A DNA stretch of 64,000 bases from Anthocerotibacter panamensis C109 (GTDB lineage Bacteria > Cyanobacteriota > Cyanobacteriia > Gloeobacterales > Anthocerotibacteraceae). Shown piece after piece: positions 63,632 through 64,000 of this stretch; positions within the stretch are counted from its first letter, which is position 1, and every line of letters begins with the position of its first letter. The stretch is from positions 2,731,501 to 2,795,500 of the forward strand of contig NZ_CP062698.1 of assembly GCF_018389385.1 (NCBI RefSeq). Direction: 5' to 3'. The notes beneath the pieces are model-generated. The model saw only the letters and a list, made by a program, of their open reading frames with translations. It did not search any database and had not been told where the DNA came from. The position numbers and the translations under genes were made by a program.

Positions 63632-64000
63632 ATGGAAATACCAACCCGATTGCTCCAGTTGCTCAACGAACACCAGATCTCCTACGAGGTCCTGCATCAT
63701 CCAGCAGCCTACACAGCTCAGGAGTTGGCCGCCCTCGAACATATCAAGGCCCGTCACTACGCCAAAGTCGTCATGGTCCAGACTGCTGAGACCCCTTTGA
63801 TGGCGGTTCTTCCCGCCGACCACCATATTGACCTGTCCAAACTCGAAACGGTTTCCGGGACGCACAGCCCGACTCTTGCCAGAGAAGTAGAGTTTCAAGC
63901 TCTTTTCCCAGACTGTGCCGTGGGTACCATGCCCCCCTTCGGCAATCTGTATGGCATTCCCACCTATGTGGACAGGAGCTTGACCCAGGATGACTACATC
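63632..64000 (+). CDS. YbaK/aminoacyl-tRNA deacylase domain protein (cut by window edge)
   Basis: From the ATG at 63632 the frame is open to the window end, 123 residues. IPTRLLQLLNEHQISYEVLH, AYTAQELAALEHI, YAKVVMVQ, MAVLPADHHIDL and FPDCAVGTMPPFG are the YbaK/EbsC fold with the conserved Lys. Such proteins remove wrong amino acids from tRNA. The missing end could carry a further domain. Confidence 0.85.
   Translation, partial: MEIPTRLLQLLNEHQISYEVLHHPAAYTAQELAALEHIKARHYAKVVMVQTAETPLMAVLPADHHIDLSKLETVSGTHSPTLAREVEFQALFPDCAVGTMPPFGNLYGIPTYVDRSLTQDDYI

Overview
The window is a gene-dense stretch of a cyanobacterial chromosome. Photosystem I subunit PsaE, cytochrome f and the Rieske protein, NdhI and NdhG of NDH-1, an allophycocyanin beta-type subunit, heme oxygenase, HemJ and several cyanobacteria-restricted families (LpxB-related protein, DUF2808, DUF3067, a DUF3181-like protein, AMIN-domain and PEP-CTERM proteins) all point that way. 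The sequence is fairly GC-rich. Clusters that are usually conserved are broken up: atpC has no atpB beside it, and ndhI-ndhG have no ndhA or ndhE. A Lon protease is also present. Together these suggest an early-branching, Gloeobacter-like lineage, but that placement is an inference. I see no insertion sequence, CRISPR array, prophage or rRNA operon.

Region 1-4.9 kb is an iron (or other metal) uptake island. It holds an FTR1 permease cut by the window edge, a helix-hairpin-helix lipoprotein, a divergent TonB-dependent receptor with a promoter and Fur-box-like site, and a periplasmic cupredoxin. A 0.7 kb non-coding stretch with a long inverted repeat follows. From 5.5 to 14.2 kb lie envelope genes: an AMIN/beta-barrel protein, an LpxB-related protein, a run of four exported proteins ending in a 15-TPR protein, and a thioredoxin-fold protein that has lost its CxxC motif. 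Housekeeping genes follow (hisS, prolyl oligopeptidase, DUF1643 and DUF3181-like proteins, atpC).

From 19.4 to 23.7 kb a minus-strand operon (VTE3-type quinone methyltransferase, metE, metallophosphoesterase) lies behind a cobalamin riboswitch and an intrinsic terminator. It fits B12-controlled expression of the B12-independent methionine synthase. Next come a heme catalase with a perfect palindromic operator, mnmA, an M28 peptidase, a NUDIX hydrolase, tRNA-Leu(UAG), SRP RNA, psaE-mutM, an RDD-TonB fusion, ndhI-ndhG, heme oxygenase, a DCC thiol oxidoreductase, lon, an orphan apcB-like gene and a Tat-type phosphatase.

Region 38.9-51.5 kb is rich in exported proteins: an S8 protease, a PEP-CTERM protein, gamma-glutamyltransferase, an M13 peptidase and others, with hemJ and a pentapeptide protein among them. 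The last part has petC-petA, DUF3067, a TolC-like protein, a decayed MscS-type channel gene, a DUF1499-like lipoprotein, a LabA/NYN protein, glyQ, sbcD, prs, purS, queD, DUF2808, MAPEG and a YbaK-domain gene cut by the right edge.

The most notable observations are the B12 riboswitch operon, two mutually exclusive hairpins over the psaE ribosome-binding site, the RDD-TonB fusion, and the unexplained 138-bp inverted-repeat structure at 5.05-5.18 kb.
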